64,000 nt of DNA, taken from Spirometra erinaceieuropaei (lineage: Eukaryota; Platyhelminthes; Cestoda; Diphyllobothriidea; Diphyllobothriidae). The notes beneath the pieces are model-generated. The model saw only the letters and a list, made by a program, of their open reading frames with translations. It was not told the origin of the DNA and did no database searches. Positions 11,120-22,576 of this stretch are shown here, one piece after another. The number at the start of each line of letters is the position of its first letter. Within the stretch, counting starts at the first letter, position 1. The stretch covers positions 134,448 to 198,447 of the forward strand of contig CACRXP010000236.1 in the NCBI GenBank assembly GCA_902702965.1, in the 5' to 3' direction. Made by a program: the position numbers and the translations under genes.

Positions 11120-11400
11120 ACGGTTAGTTATAAGCCACACTCGCGCCCCAGCAGCGAATTGACAGGGAGCGTGCGGCGCAGAGATAATGGCAGGTAGACA
11201 AAGCGGCGGAGAGCAAGGAAGCGCGGACTGCTACAGGTATTGGCTAAGGTGCGTCTTTTCACCCTGCCAGCCACTTGGGCCACCTCTCCTGCGTCCAATC
11301 TGTCCTGGCCACGGACGCAGGTGCGGGAGGGAGGGAGGGTGAGGCAGATGCTGCCCAAGTCCATCATGACTACAAACTAATCCCGCGTAGGTCTAAGTTG
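11120..11400 (+). repeat. RepB dispersed repeat
   Basis: GC-rich segment with GGAGGGTGAGGCAGATGCTG followed by CAAGTCCATCATGACTA. Similar blocks occur at 49870-50290 (+) and 62155-62620 (-). No coding signal recognised. Confidence 0.5.
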
Positions 11401-12378
11401 ATGCGTCCGTCCTGCTGTGAGCACACAATCAACAATTTCGGTCACGACGGTAATGTATGTATGCATGCATATGTAGTAGCGAACAATTCAGATGCAGTAA
11501 AAAGACGAACGAAGCCAGGTGCGAGAATTCGTGCTTATGATCAGAAAAAATGCATATCGATCAGCGCCGTTTAGGGACAACCTGGCGAGTTCCCTTTCCT
11601 ACCGAAAAATTGCCGTAGCAAATACCGTAAGATTGGGACATTGACTGGTCCAACCAACCTGTATTATCTGCCTGTGCGATTTGTTTGCGAAACACATTCT
11701 CCTTAATTTCGTCACCAGATCTTTCTGATGTCTGATTCGAATGTACTTGCTACTCAACTAGGAAGTCAAGAACATGGTGGATAATCATTTCTTGTTAAAA
11801 TTTCGAAAGTGTGCAACTTTCTGCATAAACGAGGAATGAAATATTTTTGTAGGATGATAGCTTTATGTATTAAGATTTCAGCTTGTTAATCAAAACCAAG
11901 TGGACAGTCACGCTTTCTCACTGAATAGGCTAGGTAGACTACGCCAAGTTGGCTGTCTTCCTTACTGTAAGTGTGTGTTCCACAACTTTGGTGGATGCGT
12001 TGCAGTATGTAGGCTGAGGAGCTTTATTTTACCTTTAATTGATGGGATTCTGACGGTCAGTAGGTGCATACGGAAGGAGATAAAGCATAAGGACTATCTA
12101 GGTAGGAATTGGAGCTTAGTGTTAAGATGTCACGATGCGATAAGAGTGGTGTATTTCCAGGCAATGATTTTGTGACGTCTTGCCAGGAACTAAGGGTTCA
12201 AATGCAATGGAAGCTGTCTAATGTGCTCGCTATGACACTCTCATTTATGTGAGATGTTAGATTCCACTTCGTCTTGAAGGCCTATTTAGTGTGAACTAGC
12301 ATATGCGTGGCATGCATGAACATGGCTAGGGACTCGATGGCAGCTGCGCCCACAAAAATTCCAGTTATTTCTAATTCA
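11401..12378. other. No gene recognised
   Basis: Inner flank of the inverted duplication. Only short unsupported open frames, one of 91 codons at 11900-12175 (+) with no recognisable domain or splice borders. Confidence 0.45.
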
Positions 12379-13947
12379 CCTCACGCTTGGATGATTGTGG
12401 GTGAGAGGAATATCGTGCAGATTTACTTCATCGCAGGCTGTTAACCATCATTTCTGCATAATCTTCAGTCTGTTGGAGATTGAAATGTGATGTTTGTATG
12501 CGACTTCCGCATTTACCCAATTTCGCAGATTAGCTTAGATGTAAAGGCAAGACGGGGAAATAGACTCCCCTTCCGCTGCCATTTCTATTAGATAATTCGC
12601 TTTCAGTTCTAAAAATTACTGGCAACGCTTTTTGCAAGTTTGTGCACTTGACTTGGCTAAACTTGCTCTTCATTTGCAGTTACACAATTTCACTTTTACG
12701 CTTACTGTTAGCATGTTTCTTTATGTTTACACTCCTTTCCACCACGCAAGCGAACATGTAAATGGTAAGCCACTTCCGACGAAACCTGATAGACCCACAA
12801 ACGATAGTAGATGCCTCACGATACCCGACCGGTCTTTTCCAGTTAACTTATAAACCATTACCCTCTTGTCATGGTTAGTCACCTGTTTGAAAATGGATTT
12901 CGATTATAGGTCTTCGAGTTACCAGCTCGGGGGTGTTCCTGATGGAAGCATTGGTTCCATGACGTCGAGGATCAGGTAAAGTTTTGTTACTTACGGCTTA
13001 CGTCGTTCCTTGGGGAGAGGTGTGACATAGGACTGTTTTTAACTGCCTCGTTTTGGGTGTAGATATGTCGCCGTTTGCCAGTCTCTTGAGCCTATCAGAA
13101 CTCCACACTTTATAATTTACTCATGTGATTTCGAGAGCGTTTTAGCATTGCATTCAATAAGATGAATGTCTTTGACATGGGCTGGAAACTACTTATAAAA
13201 TGATCGCAGAATTTAATATCTTAATCAGTTACTACTTTCAGATGGCGACGAAGTCCCTAATCCAAACTCCACACTGCGTCCTCGAAATTAAAAACTACCT
13301 GTGGATAGGCAGGTAGATGGTGACAAGACATAATTTCAAATCTCGGTTTATTAAACAAAATGTATTTCAACAAAATAAAACTGGCAAGCTACCAGCAATG
13401 ACAGGCAAACTCAAGTTCCATCGAAACTGTCAAGATTGTCTTTGGTTACGTGAGGATCGACCAGGTCGCCATCATTCCCACGGTCATTGCAAGAACTAAA
13501 AAATAACCACAGATTAGTAGGTTGATAATTCCACTGATGATTAGTAATAAAATTTGGGATAGGGTGTTGAATTTTTTTAAATAGAAAAGGTAATATCGGC
13601 ACTCGATAAAGAGCTCATATTCTCTGCTTATTTCATGCTGAATGCGTTAATACCCCGATATATACGGGAGTGGAAATGCCAAGTTAGTCTTAACTGTTCG
13701 GTTAACCATGCTCGCATGTTGGAGCCTATAAGGCAGTTTAAAAGTCATTTAGGTGTGTGTTTAAACAATTTCAAACTAGGAAAATATCCAGTCTAGATCT
13801 CTACCACCCGTAAGAGTAAATCTGTTATGCTGCGTTGGTGTTGAGCAGAAGAATATTCTGGACGGTCTTGATTGGGGCATTTATTGTGTCTAATTAATAC
13901 AACTCTTAGGATCCATATCAAACAATTATGGCCAACAACTTAATTAA
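12379..13947. repeat. Inverted duplication, right arm (1.6 kb)
   Basis: Reverse complement of 7062-8685. The outer edge ends CCAACAACTTAATTAAG at about 13932-13948. It carries the mirrored copies of the 85-nt candidate exon and of the candidate terminal exon. Confidence 0.85.
12680..12764 (+). CDS. Candidate 85-nt exon, right arm copy
   Basis: CTCTTCATTTGCAG precedes an 85-nt open segment ending AATG/GTAAGC. The frame reads LHNFTFTLTVSMFLYVYTP followed by FHHASEHVNG, with one base left over at the 3' end (phase 1). It is the partner of 8304-8388 (-). The frame stays open past the donor for about 30 codons in both copies, so a simple unspliced open frame is the alternative. Confidence 0.4.
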
Positions 13948-15100
13948 GTACTGATTATCAAAATTTAAACTTACATTGGTTGGCCATTACACGAGCTAAA
14001 AGGAGAGTTTGGAAAAGCGGAGCAATGTTTAGCGCACGAGTTTTCTCAACATGCATTTGTAGAAATTTAAATCATTTGACGCCCAACCCATGTAATATGC
14101 CACCTATTGCTGATACCATTGCAAAATGCGGCCATGACATAATTTCTGTGCATTCAGAGCAAATAGCAAGGCTCCATCTTGTTCAATCCCATCGCATTCT
14201 CCGCTGAACTAGGAAGCATTATCTCCAGAATATCAGCATCCTGCACTTTTTCGTACGGTGTTTTTTGAACGTGCCAAACTCGTGGAGTGTGAATTGTGAC
14301 GACCAAGTCTGTACGGTGATTTTTCATTCGCTGGAGACCTTACAGATGCGCTGAAACTGATTTTGGTTAAGTATGGCATATGAAGTTTGGGCCCCCGGTT
14401 TTCGAGCTTCCCATATGGATTAGAGATCCTTCAGCCATATTTTGCATCGACTTATTGTCGCCAAGATATATGGCTGGCTGACAAGCTATTTGATCAACAC
14501 AAGACTGTCGTGAAACACTTCAGCGATCCATGACAAATCTCATCAAATATGTGCAATAAGTTGTCGGCAGTGATGCAACCATTCACAGAGAATCAAGGAA
14601 ACTACAATTGATGAATAAACCCTGTAGTCTGTAATACGTTTTACTGGTCAACCGATCAACCTGCAGCAGACATCTGGCCTTCCCGCCGTCCATTATCTTC
14701 CCCTGTTAATTAATCCAGTATTTCATCACGCAACGTCTGCATTTTCAAATCCTTCTTTCCTTTCACTGCTATCGTAAATTCCTAAACTTTGAGGTTTAAA
14801 CTACTTTTTCAGCAATCAATCTTGGTTCGTTTACGAAATTTCGTCCAACCGAGATCATCTGCTAAAAGTGTGTGAATTTCCCAATTAAATGTTCCTGAAT
14901 AGAAAATTTTGCATATGCACGCACATTTGAATCGTTCTCGTTCGCATTTTAGTCCTCTTGTTTTCTAGAAGACTGCGCTGGTGCATGTGGGGATTGGTAC
15001 AGTTAATATTCAGCACTCGGCATGTTTACATAAAGACCCTGTATTGAAAGGTTTTGAGGCATTTGAATATATACGCAGTGTGTGCGAAAAAGTGCATTAC
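13948..15100. other. No gene recognised
   Basis: One 75-codon open frame at 13980-14207 (+) has no known motif or clear splice context. Nothing else stands out. Confidence 0.45.
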
Positions 15101-15285
15101 CTTGGGTGCCAGTGGCGATGAAACCTGTTGTGACAGGAAAGAGAGTATTTTAATGGCATGCATGATTTTACTAGATGCTTTTGGCATGTTTAATAGGTAA
15201 ACTAGCCCGTTTGGGAAAATATCGAAAACGTCAGCGGGATTCGGAACGGCGTCAGCAAAGGCAACCCCTTGTTCCAACCAGTTGG
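15101..15285 (-). CDS. Weak candidate exon, unknown product
   Basis: On the - strand an AG at 15286-15287 opens a 185-nt frame without stops that ends CCCAAG/GTAATG. It encodes about 61 residues with ordinary protein-like composition (contains FADAVPNPADVFDIFPNG). No family recognised, no paralogue in the window, and a decayed SINE lies just upstream. Chance is a real possibility. Confidence 0.2.
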
Positions 15286-15309
15286 CTGACTTGACTCAAA
15301 TATGAAGGT

Positions 15310-15440
15310 TGAATCCCATCAGCTGGATCCTTGGAGCTCAGGTGGTTAGAATGTTGGTTGTACTAAGGCCTTGTCCCTCCCGTCGCACACTCTGATCGCG
15401 GCCTTCTGTACTACTGATTAAGTCAAGATGCACAATTTCA
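15310..15440 (+). repeat. Decayed tRNA-like SINE fragment
   Basis: GGAGCTCAGGTGGTTAGAATG followed by GTTGGTTGTACTAAGGCC matches the A-box side of the SINE heads at 3913 and 63199. The B box is degraded. Confidence 0.5.
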
Positions 15441-15890
15441 CGCGAACTTTAATGCCATGCTGAAGTCCCATAGTGAGAAAATTTTTAAGCAGGTTTCTTG
15501 CCCATTTCTAAAAGTGAGCATTTGATTTGAATAGAGCGAACCGCACTTGTTCGCCATGAACGCTTTCATTCAGCTGGCAGTTTCTCAGAAATCTATCATT
15601 GGCCAGTAAATCATAGATAATACACACGCTTCGTTTCTGATCCATCATTAATACTTGGTGAGGCGAATGTCAGAGGGGAAATTTTATGTGAGAGTAAACT
15701 ACATTTTAAGGATTAATTATCTGCTCCAGAGAGAATTAAACGAACGATAGATAAGGACTTGGTGAGACGATTGTCAAAGGTAGCCTAAAAACTTCATGCG
15801 TAAGTGAATAACACTTAAAGGGTCGATCTTCTGATTCAGCCATAGTAAAAAATGAATAGAGTTGCGAAAATTCCCGTTGTAAAGTCCAAG

Positions 15891-16180
15891 AGGCAATTTG
15901 GTGAGCATACGTCTGCTTTCGATAAATTCTCTTCAGGCCTGTACATTTATATGGCTATTGAAGTAACGAATAAAATGATATGGACAAGTAGACAATTAAG
16001 CTGTAGCTCGGTATTGGCGAGGGGAGGGGAGGGCAGGGGGAAAGTGAAATACCACAATTCCAGTCAGCGCCAAGGAGAAGGTGGGACTCGGAGTTTTAAT
16101 TCGTTACTTCAATAGCCATATAAATGTACAGGCCTGAAGAGAATTTATCGAAAGCAGGCGTGTGCTCGCCAAATTGCCTT
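15891..16180. repeat. Long hairpin element (81-bp arms)
   Basis: Arms 15891-15971 and 16099-16180 are nearly perfect reverse complements (from AGGCAATTTGG to GAAGTAACGAAT) around a 127-nt loop containing a GGGGAGGGGAGGG run. It resembles a MITE or fold-back element. No other copy seen. Confidence 0.8.
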
Positions 16181-16259
16181 TTGAAAAAATGAATAATTTG
16201 AGACACTCATTGCTATCAGTCATTAATAATCATTCAAGCATTTAGCCGACCATTTGTGA

Positions 16260-16960
16260 CTGACTCGGAATCAAGTCAAAAACTAAAGATAAAACGGGGA
16301 AACGGAAAGTTAGAAGACAGTGTAGTGAAAGGCTGTCTCTCCTTCAGGGTGATCGAACTGCTGCCTTCAGATTTGACTCAGCGGATGAAGTTGAAGTATG
16401 TTAAAAAGAATGTGAGCATAGGTCAATTTACCTAGACTTGGAAGTTTGCGCGGACTTTTGGTGGTTGCTGCTAAAATGGACAGAGCGAAATAGACGAAGG
16501 GGTAAATAAGCAAAAAAGGCAGGCTGTGTATACTGAAGTCGAAATCACCGTGTAATCGGTCACTTCCGAGACTAGAGATCACGAAAATAGGCTATGCTTA
16601 GACTTCGAAACGAACGACCATTAACGAATGCGCCAGGATCTGCAGGGTATTCACTTCCTCAGAACTGAGTGAGGAGGACGTGAACACGTGCAGGTCGGTC
16701 AACGCAAATGTCATTCGCAAATGCGGTCTATACTGGAAACGCAATGCGGTTTCCGCTGGTAGGGCCCTGTATTCAGTTGGGCATTCTATGCGGGAGCTGC
16801 GAGAAAAAGCGCAGAAGGCACACATATGCAGAACGCTTAGGCGTTTGCTCCTACGAAGGATCCCCGACACGGTAAACAAGGAATCAGTAAAGGAACTCAG
16901 GGCAGGGGGATGCCAACATTGAGTTATGTCGCCGAAAAAAGAATGGAAGAATGTACGAAT
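16260..16960 (-). repeat. RepA repeat, copy B (partial)
   Basis: Inverted relative to copies 1a and 1b. It keeps the 39-nt micro-exon (16432-16470) and an open frame of 122 codons (16598-16966, -) sharing the SVLHMCA and RPHLRMT motifs with copy 1b. No Thr-rich exon was found upstream of it, so this is a fragment. Confidence 0.65.
16432..16470 (-). CDS. Candidate 39-nt micro-exon, RepA copy B
   Basis: On the - strand GTCCATTTTAG precedes 39 nt followed by GTAAAT. In phase 1 it reads ATTKSPRKLPSL, aligned with ASTKSPRPIPVP at 3051-3089. It is open in the same phase as the other members. The surrounding copy is partial, so expression is doubtful. Confidence 0.35.
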   Translation of the reverse strand, partial: QQPPKVRANFQV

Positions 16961-16989
16961 AAACAACTGATGTAAATTCAGTGGACTTC

Positions 16990-18400
16990 ACAGGTGTACC
17001 GAGAACATTTTCAGTCATCTTGCAGACAGTGCATCGTTTTGACTGACGGATTGGCGCAATTCAATTTTTTGTAAAGTGAATGCCAGAGGACACGACGCCC
17101 TCAGGAGGCCACATAAAAGTGCCTTCTCAGTGGCTTAACCTGCCTGAATTTTACAGTTTGCACCAATTTATAATTGCATCGCTAACAGGATCCCCTGGAG
17201 GCAATCTGACCTCGTAAATTCGACGTCTATCAGAATAGCACTTTCGTCTTCTTCGTTTCATGCCTTTTCTTTAACTTTGTAGGCCTCCGCCGCTTTCATC
17301 TGATTGGTCGACTGTCACAATTTAATTACAGGAATCACATATTTACAAACCATCCAATCACTCATCAGGCCCACGAGTATTACTACTATCGGAGACAGTG
17401 TGACATATGAATCAGTGCCCAGGTTAGTGAAACAGCTAAACGACTGATTTGGCAGTCGATATATTGAAGAAACCTCTGAGCGGTATGACGAAATAAAGTG
17501 GACCGCCTACAGTAGCAACTTGGAAAGATTGATCAAGGAAATCAGCTTTCTGATGGCGAAACGGACCGATGCCTCGAATGCGTTCAGATTCTCTAACTTT
17601 TAGGATCTTGGCCCAAAACTTACATCATTTTGATGGAAGATCTCCAAGCCGTTGAAAACATTCAAGTGGAATCTCCGATTCCTGGGCTCGTAACCAAAGT
17701 AGTCCTGCATTTTATTCAGTGACTTCCGTTACCGGAGGTCGGACTAACAAGCTCAGTTCGTGAATGACAAGTTCGTCATTGAGAGATGACAGATCTCAAC
17801 ATTTGAAAAAAATAGCTCAGTGCTGACTCTCCTGGAGTACAACTCATAGTAAGGCAAGGGGACATCCAGCTGACTTTCCTTCATATCCTCATCCGTAGGT
17901 CCAGGTGAATCTTTCAGTGAAAGAATGTTAAAAGTAGCTAGGGTGCAGCAAGGTTAATCAAGCTCAGTTCGGCCGGAGCAGACGGCCTCCTCATAACATT
18001 ACGTTCTTGCCTAAGGTTGCCCCCTGTGAATCAACAACTAAAGTGGAAAGTGCGTCGGAATCGTCATATTCGTTTTTTGGTGGTTGCGCTAATTCCAGCA
18101 ACCACCGATTCCTGGTGTTCTGGGAATTAACTGGCAAATTAGGCCCTGTAATCTGTGTACTAAATATTCAACAGGTGTATTATATTGTTGCCGTATCTTT
18201 GTCTCGTATTTGCTTTTGCACTCACGCCTTCACATTAAGCACGGTTGGAATGGTAGATAAAATATTCCGTTCACATACCGACACTTCCCACACATCCAAA
18301 TTAGGCCGAACATAGTGCTACGTGATGAATACATCAAAATTATACCGTTCACAATTAGTGACTCCAAACGTAAGCCAGTCTTTTTCCGAATATACGATAT
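16990..18400. other. No gene recognised
   Basis: A 102-codon open frame at 18007-18315 (+) has no recognised domain. No repeats shared with the rest of the window were noticed. Confidence 0.45.
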
Positions 18401-18417
18401 AATCGAGTCTTCACCAT

Positions 18418-18835
18418 GGACAGCTTTCCACTAGATGTTCAACATGTTTTGGCACCTGCTTCCGGCATTCAGACGGTCGCAGAACCTAGTCAACTGGTCG
18501 AGCGTCTTATGTGGATGCACGCTTCTTTCAAGCCATCACTTTTGGCTCTCTCTCAACGTCCTCAGTTTCGTCCGTGTCTCCCCTCTCTGACCTGAAGTCT
18601 GAGGTTGCAGTGCTTGCCCAAGATATCACTTCTCTTAAAGAACAGGCAGTCGGGTCATAATCCCGGAGCCCGTCGTGGTCATCTGCCCGGTATGTCCAGT
18701 CTGCACATTCCGCTAGTCTCCACACAGCCGCCCCCTGCTAGTACCACACCACCTTTGGTGCCAAAGCCCGTCGCTGCATCTCTCCCTCCTCTTTTGTCTC
18801 CAAGCAGCGCAAACGGGTCAAACTAGTCGGCCCGA
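18418..18835 (+). pseudogene. Gypsy gag fragment
   Basis: Begins at an ATG encoding MDSFPLDVQHVLAPASGI and breaks at a stop near 18597. The distal part encodes YHTTFGAKARRCISPSSF in another frame, preceded by a Cys codon and an in-frame TAG. This is the Cys-His box end of gag; most of the middle is missing. Confidence 0.65.
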
Positions 18836-18841
18836 AGGTCT

Positions 18842-19216
18842 TTGCGACCAATCTCTCTGGCATCTCGCACATTCTACGTGTGCGATACCCGGAGTGGGAG
18901 ACGTTTCCTGGTTGATACTGATGCTCATCTGCGTGTCATCCCTCCCACAGCAGCCGACTCTCGGTGTCACAATCCTGGTCTCCTCCTTCAGGCCGCAAAC
19001 ACCTCGCCAAATGCCACCTTCGGCACTTGGTCACTCTCACCGGACATCCGCCTGCGCGGTCTCTTCCCTTGGGTCTTCGTCGTTTCTGACATGCCCTGTG
19101 CCATTCTTGGTGCCGACTTTGATCGTCTGGTCGACTGCCGTCAGTTACGTCTACAGGACCAGACCACCAAACTCGACCTCCCGGATATCCCGGATATATG
19201 CCGTCCTGGACCCTGA
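18842..19216 (+). pseudogene. Retropepsin-like aspartic protease, damaged active site
   Basis: The frame contains SGRRFLVDTDAHLRVIPP, where functional family members have D-T-G-A, and later the hydrophobic AILGADF motif that pairs with the active site. Replacement of the active-site Gly by Asp (codon 18920-18922) would inactivate it. It would normally process the gag-pol polyprotein. Confidence 0.8.
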
Positions 19217-19384
19217 CCCAGCTAGTCTATTTGGACAGCTTCTCGTCGAATATACTCGCCTCACTCGCCCGAACTTCAGGGCATCTGCTCCACCGCATGT
19301 TGGTATTCATCATATCCGAACCGCTGGCCTTCCTGTGTTTTCTCGGCATCGCCGTCTCGCGCTCGTGCGTCTTGCTGTCGGCAG

Positions 19385-20120
19385 GGTAGAGTTCGGGCAC
19401 ATGCTTCAAATGGGCACCATCCGTCAATGTGAAAGGCCTTGGGCCTTACCCCTCCAATGGTTCCCAAGGCCGCTACTGGTGAATTACGGCCCTGCGGTGA
19501 ACACAGGGCCTTGAACAACGTATCCGTCCCGGACCGCTATTCTGTTCCGCATCTTCATAATTTTGCCGATGCCGCATTCGGCAAGTTTGTGTTCTCGAAG
19601 GTGCACCTGGTCCGTGCCTTCCACTAGATTCCCATCTCTTCTGAGGACGTTTCGGAGACGGCCGTCACTACTTTTGGTCTTTTTAAGTTCCTGCGTATGC
19701 CGTATGGACCCTACAATGCCTCCCAAACCTTCCAAAGGCTCATAGACAGTGTTTCGTGGTTTACCTTTTGTCTGCGTTTATAGTGAAGACTTCTTGGTGG
19801 TCAGCTCCACCGCCGAAGAACACATTGAGTACCTTGCTAAGGTGTTTGACTGCGTCCAACAATTTGGCGTCGTTCTCAACCCGTCTTCGGTTTTGCACCC
19901 CTTGAATTTCTCGGATACCTGGTCGACCCCACTGGCATCCATCCTCTTTCTTCGAAGGTCGCGTCCCTCCGTGAATTTCTGCTTCTTACTTCCAAGCACC
20001 AACTGTAGCGCTTTCTTGGCATGGTTAGTTTCCACCGCCAGTCCCCCTTGCATTGTGCTGACATCATCCTGCAGCTCACTAACCACCTCGCTGGTCCCCA
20101 GAACGTTCGACCGACTTGTC
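19385..20120 (+). pseudogene. Gypsy reverse transcriptase domain relic
   Basis: Recognisable blocks in shifting frames are ELRPCGEHRALNNVSVPDRY, then FSKVHLVRAFH with a stop after it, then AVTTFGLFKFLRMPYGPYNA, then a catalytic box VYSEDF at about 19776 where Y-x-D-D is expected, then FGVVLNPS. Stops, frame changes and the D-to-E change in the catalytic box show it is dead. Confidence 0.85.
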
Positions 20121-20139
20121 TGCAGACGCCTCCTGTTGC

Positions 20140-20815
20140 TAATGACAAGGTGACGGCTGCCCTGGCCGACGCTACTCTTCTGAGCCATTCTGCTCCAGAC
20201 GCTCCCATCTCCGTCGTAGTCAAGGCCTCTAGTATCGCAGTCTGCACGGTTCTACAACAGCACCCTGCAGGTCACACCCAACCCTTAGCTTTATTCTCCG
20301 GAAAGTTATAGCCTGCCGAATCGCGCCACAGCACAGTTGGACAGGAGCTTTTTGCCATCTACCTCGTCGTAAAACACTTCGGCACTTCCTTGAGGACAGA
20401 GACTTCACCATCTTCACCCATCACAGGCCACTTCCCTTCACTCTGAAGTCGACTTCTGATAAACTCAACCCCCGGTAAATTCGCCAACTGGACGTCATCT
20501 CGCAGCTCATTTCATACAGTCGCCATATTGGCGGGTCACAGAATGAAGTAGCTGACCCGCTGCCCAGATCCTCCATTGCTCACCTTTAGCTTTCTCCCGA
20601 CATCGATCTCGCTGAGATGGCCGCTGGACAACGCCGTACTGGTTCGTCCTGTTATGAGGATGTTCCTGACCTTCAACTCCAGGACCTGCCACTGACTACT
20701 GGCAACGGCACCATTCTATACGAGACCTCCACCACTTCCCACCGTCCCTTTGTGCCACCATGCCTTTCCGGCTGTCTCTTGAGGGACGGAGGCGTTCCGC
20801 ATCCAAAGACGAACT
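20140..20815 (+). pseudogene. Gypsy RNase H domain relic
   Basis: Encodes AALADATLLSHSAPDAPISV and LQQHPAGHTQPLALFSGKL, then after a stop GQELFAIYLVVKHF and FTIFTHHRPLPFTLKS, in the usual order of the Gypsy RNase H connection. It continues with QLQDLPLTTGNGTI and HRPFVP, the link toward integrase, and then the sequence breaks. Confidence 0.8.
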
Positions 20816-20819
20816 TACA

Positions 20820-21085
20820 AGGAGGTCATGAGCATGAACCACCCCAAAACTACTGTCCCGGACACTGCTGAACGAGCCCTGCGATTCCTTACCCACTACT
20901 CCTCCACCTTCCCAGCTCCTTCTTCCTCCGTCCCGTATACTCCGTCTTTCTCCAGGTCCGCTACCTCCAACTGCCACCTCCTAATCAATCTCCAGTACTG
21001 CAGCAATTACACGCTCTCACTCTTCCTCTGTACCTCCTGTATATATCACCCGCAATGGACGTCATGTTCATGTCCCTGACCGTAT
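20820..21085 (+). pseudogene. Gypsy polyprotein C-terminal tail after integrase deletion
   Basis: Right after the RNase H linker, the frame reads KEVMSMNHPKTTVPDTAERA, which corresponds to the far C-terminal end of the polyprotein in related elements. It ends with ITRNGRHVHVPDRMITHV at about 21036-21090. The zinc-binding and catalytic parts of integrase are missing between these blocks, which implies a single deletion near 20815-20825. Confidence 0.65.
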
Positions 21086-21446
21086 GATTACTCATGTTTA
21101 TAAGACATGGGTACATCCTTCGGCGTCGCTACACGCCGCCTTCGATTTAGTTCGGGGTTACTGTGGCTGTTCGCACTCCTGTACGCCAAGTTGTGTCGCT
21201 GCCCTTTTGTCTTCATCACGATCCTGGTCGATTCACTGCCTGGGCCATTTAACAACTCATATTTGCTGCCAGTCATTCTTGTTGCAATTTCAGTACCTGT
21301 AAGATTCCTTTAAATAATGTTTGTCGGTTGTAGGAAACATCAAAAGGAGCGCACTGAGCAAAATGGATCTAAAGCACGTAAAAGTAGCTGAAAAACTTGA
21401 TAGTTTTAGGCAAATGTAAAAACAATATCCTTTCCAGTCATCTGGA

Positions 21447-21447
21447 A

Positions 21448-21478
<31 letters not shown>

Positions 21479-21479
21479 T
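21447..21479. repeat. (GA)n microsatellite
   Basis: About 30 nt of GAGAGA with one interruption. Confidence 0.9.
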
Positions 21480-21745
21480 GAAAAGGAGCGTGCCAGCGCG
21501 GTTCTAAACCGCATTAACTACTGTAACCTCGTTATGACGGCCGATTTACATTCGATTAACGGTTTTAACTTGAAACTCTGGATAAGACGAAAAACTAAAG
21601 ACAAGACACACAATGAAACGGAAAGTTAAAAGGCTATACTGAACGGCTGCCTCTCCTCCAGCGTGATCGAACTGCTGCTTACAGATCTGACTCAGTTAAC
21701 TGAGTTTACGTATGTTAAAAAGAATATGAGCATAGGCCAATTTAC

Positions 21746-21787
21746 CTGGAGTTATAAGTGCACGCGGTCTTTGGGTGGTGGTTGATG
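21746..21787 (-). CDS. Candidate 42-nt micro-exon, RepA copy C
   Basis: On the - strand CATTCCATTGTAG precedes 42 nt followed by GTAAAT. In phase 1 it reads STTTQRPRALITP, one codon longer than the partners at 3051-3089 and 16432-16470. The length change by exactly one codon fits selection on the frame. Confidence 0.4.
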
Positions 21788-22555
21788 CTACAATGGAATG
21801 AGCAAAATGAGGGAAGTGATAAATGGGCTAAAACGCAGGGTGCATATGCTGAATTCACTGTGTAATCATTCACTAGTGACACCGGAGATCACGAAAACGA
21901 GCTATGCCTAGATTTCGAAGCGAAAGGCCATCAGAGAATGCGCAATGATCTGCGTCGTATCCGCTTGCCCAGATCTAAGTGAGGAGGACGTGAACACATG
22001 TGGGTTCCTTTGTCTGAGATGTCATTTGCAAATGCGCTCTGCATTGGAAATACAATGCGGATTCCGCTGGCAGTGCGTAGCAATCAGTTGGACGTTCTAG
22101 ACGGTAGCTGTGAGAAAGTGTGCAGGGGGTGCACGTATGCAGAACGCTTTGGCGTCTACTCCTACGATGGATCCTCGACAGAGTGAACAAGAAATCAGTA
22201 AAGGAAGAAAAGATAGAGGGATGCCAACATAGAATCGTCGCCGTTTATAAGTATTTAGGACAACACAGATTGGCAGAAGATACTGCTGCAAGATTCAGAC
22301 GTGCAAAATAAGCATTGCGTTTATTCTATCAAGATGGAGAACAAGGAGGATGACTTGGACATGTTTAGAGAAGTTAGATTTCAGCGCTGCGGCCCATTAG
22401 CATGGGATGCTTTTCGTCATTACTCAAATTGCATTTTGATTCGCTTGTGCCACTAAAGCTCAAAACACTCCTACGGTGACTGCGTTACGACAAATGTTGA
22501 AGTAACGGATGAGCAATTTAAGGATTGGAAAGGCGGCATTTACCCGCGAAATTAC

Positions 22556-22576
22556 CCATTCTACCTCGGGCGTTTC
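22556..22576 (-). CDS. Candidate 21-nt micro-exon, RepA copy C
   Basis: CCTGCTTTTATTAG precedes 21 nt followed by GTAATT; a later GTAAAT would give 33 nt. In the phase set by the upstream Ser/Thr-rich exon it reads NARGRM without a stop. The same borders occur in copy 1b at 2233-2253. Confidence 0.3.

Larger units (their letters stand above)
18418..21085 (+). mobile_element. Gypsy-type LTR retrotransposon relic (CsRn1-like)
   Basis: Pieces of gag, protease, reverse transcriptase and RNase H, plus the C-terminal tail, lie in the expected order but are broken by stops and frame changes. The gag Cys-His box of the form C-x-Y-H-x-x-F-G-x-x-A-x-x-C, the protease and the RT motifs fit the CsRn1-type Gypsy group known from flukes and tapeworms. 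The integrase region is almost wholly deleted near 20815-20825. No flanking LTR pair could be recognised, so the element is truncated and immobile. Confidence 0.85.
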
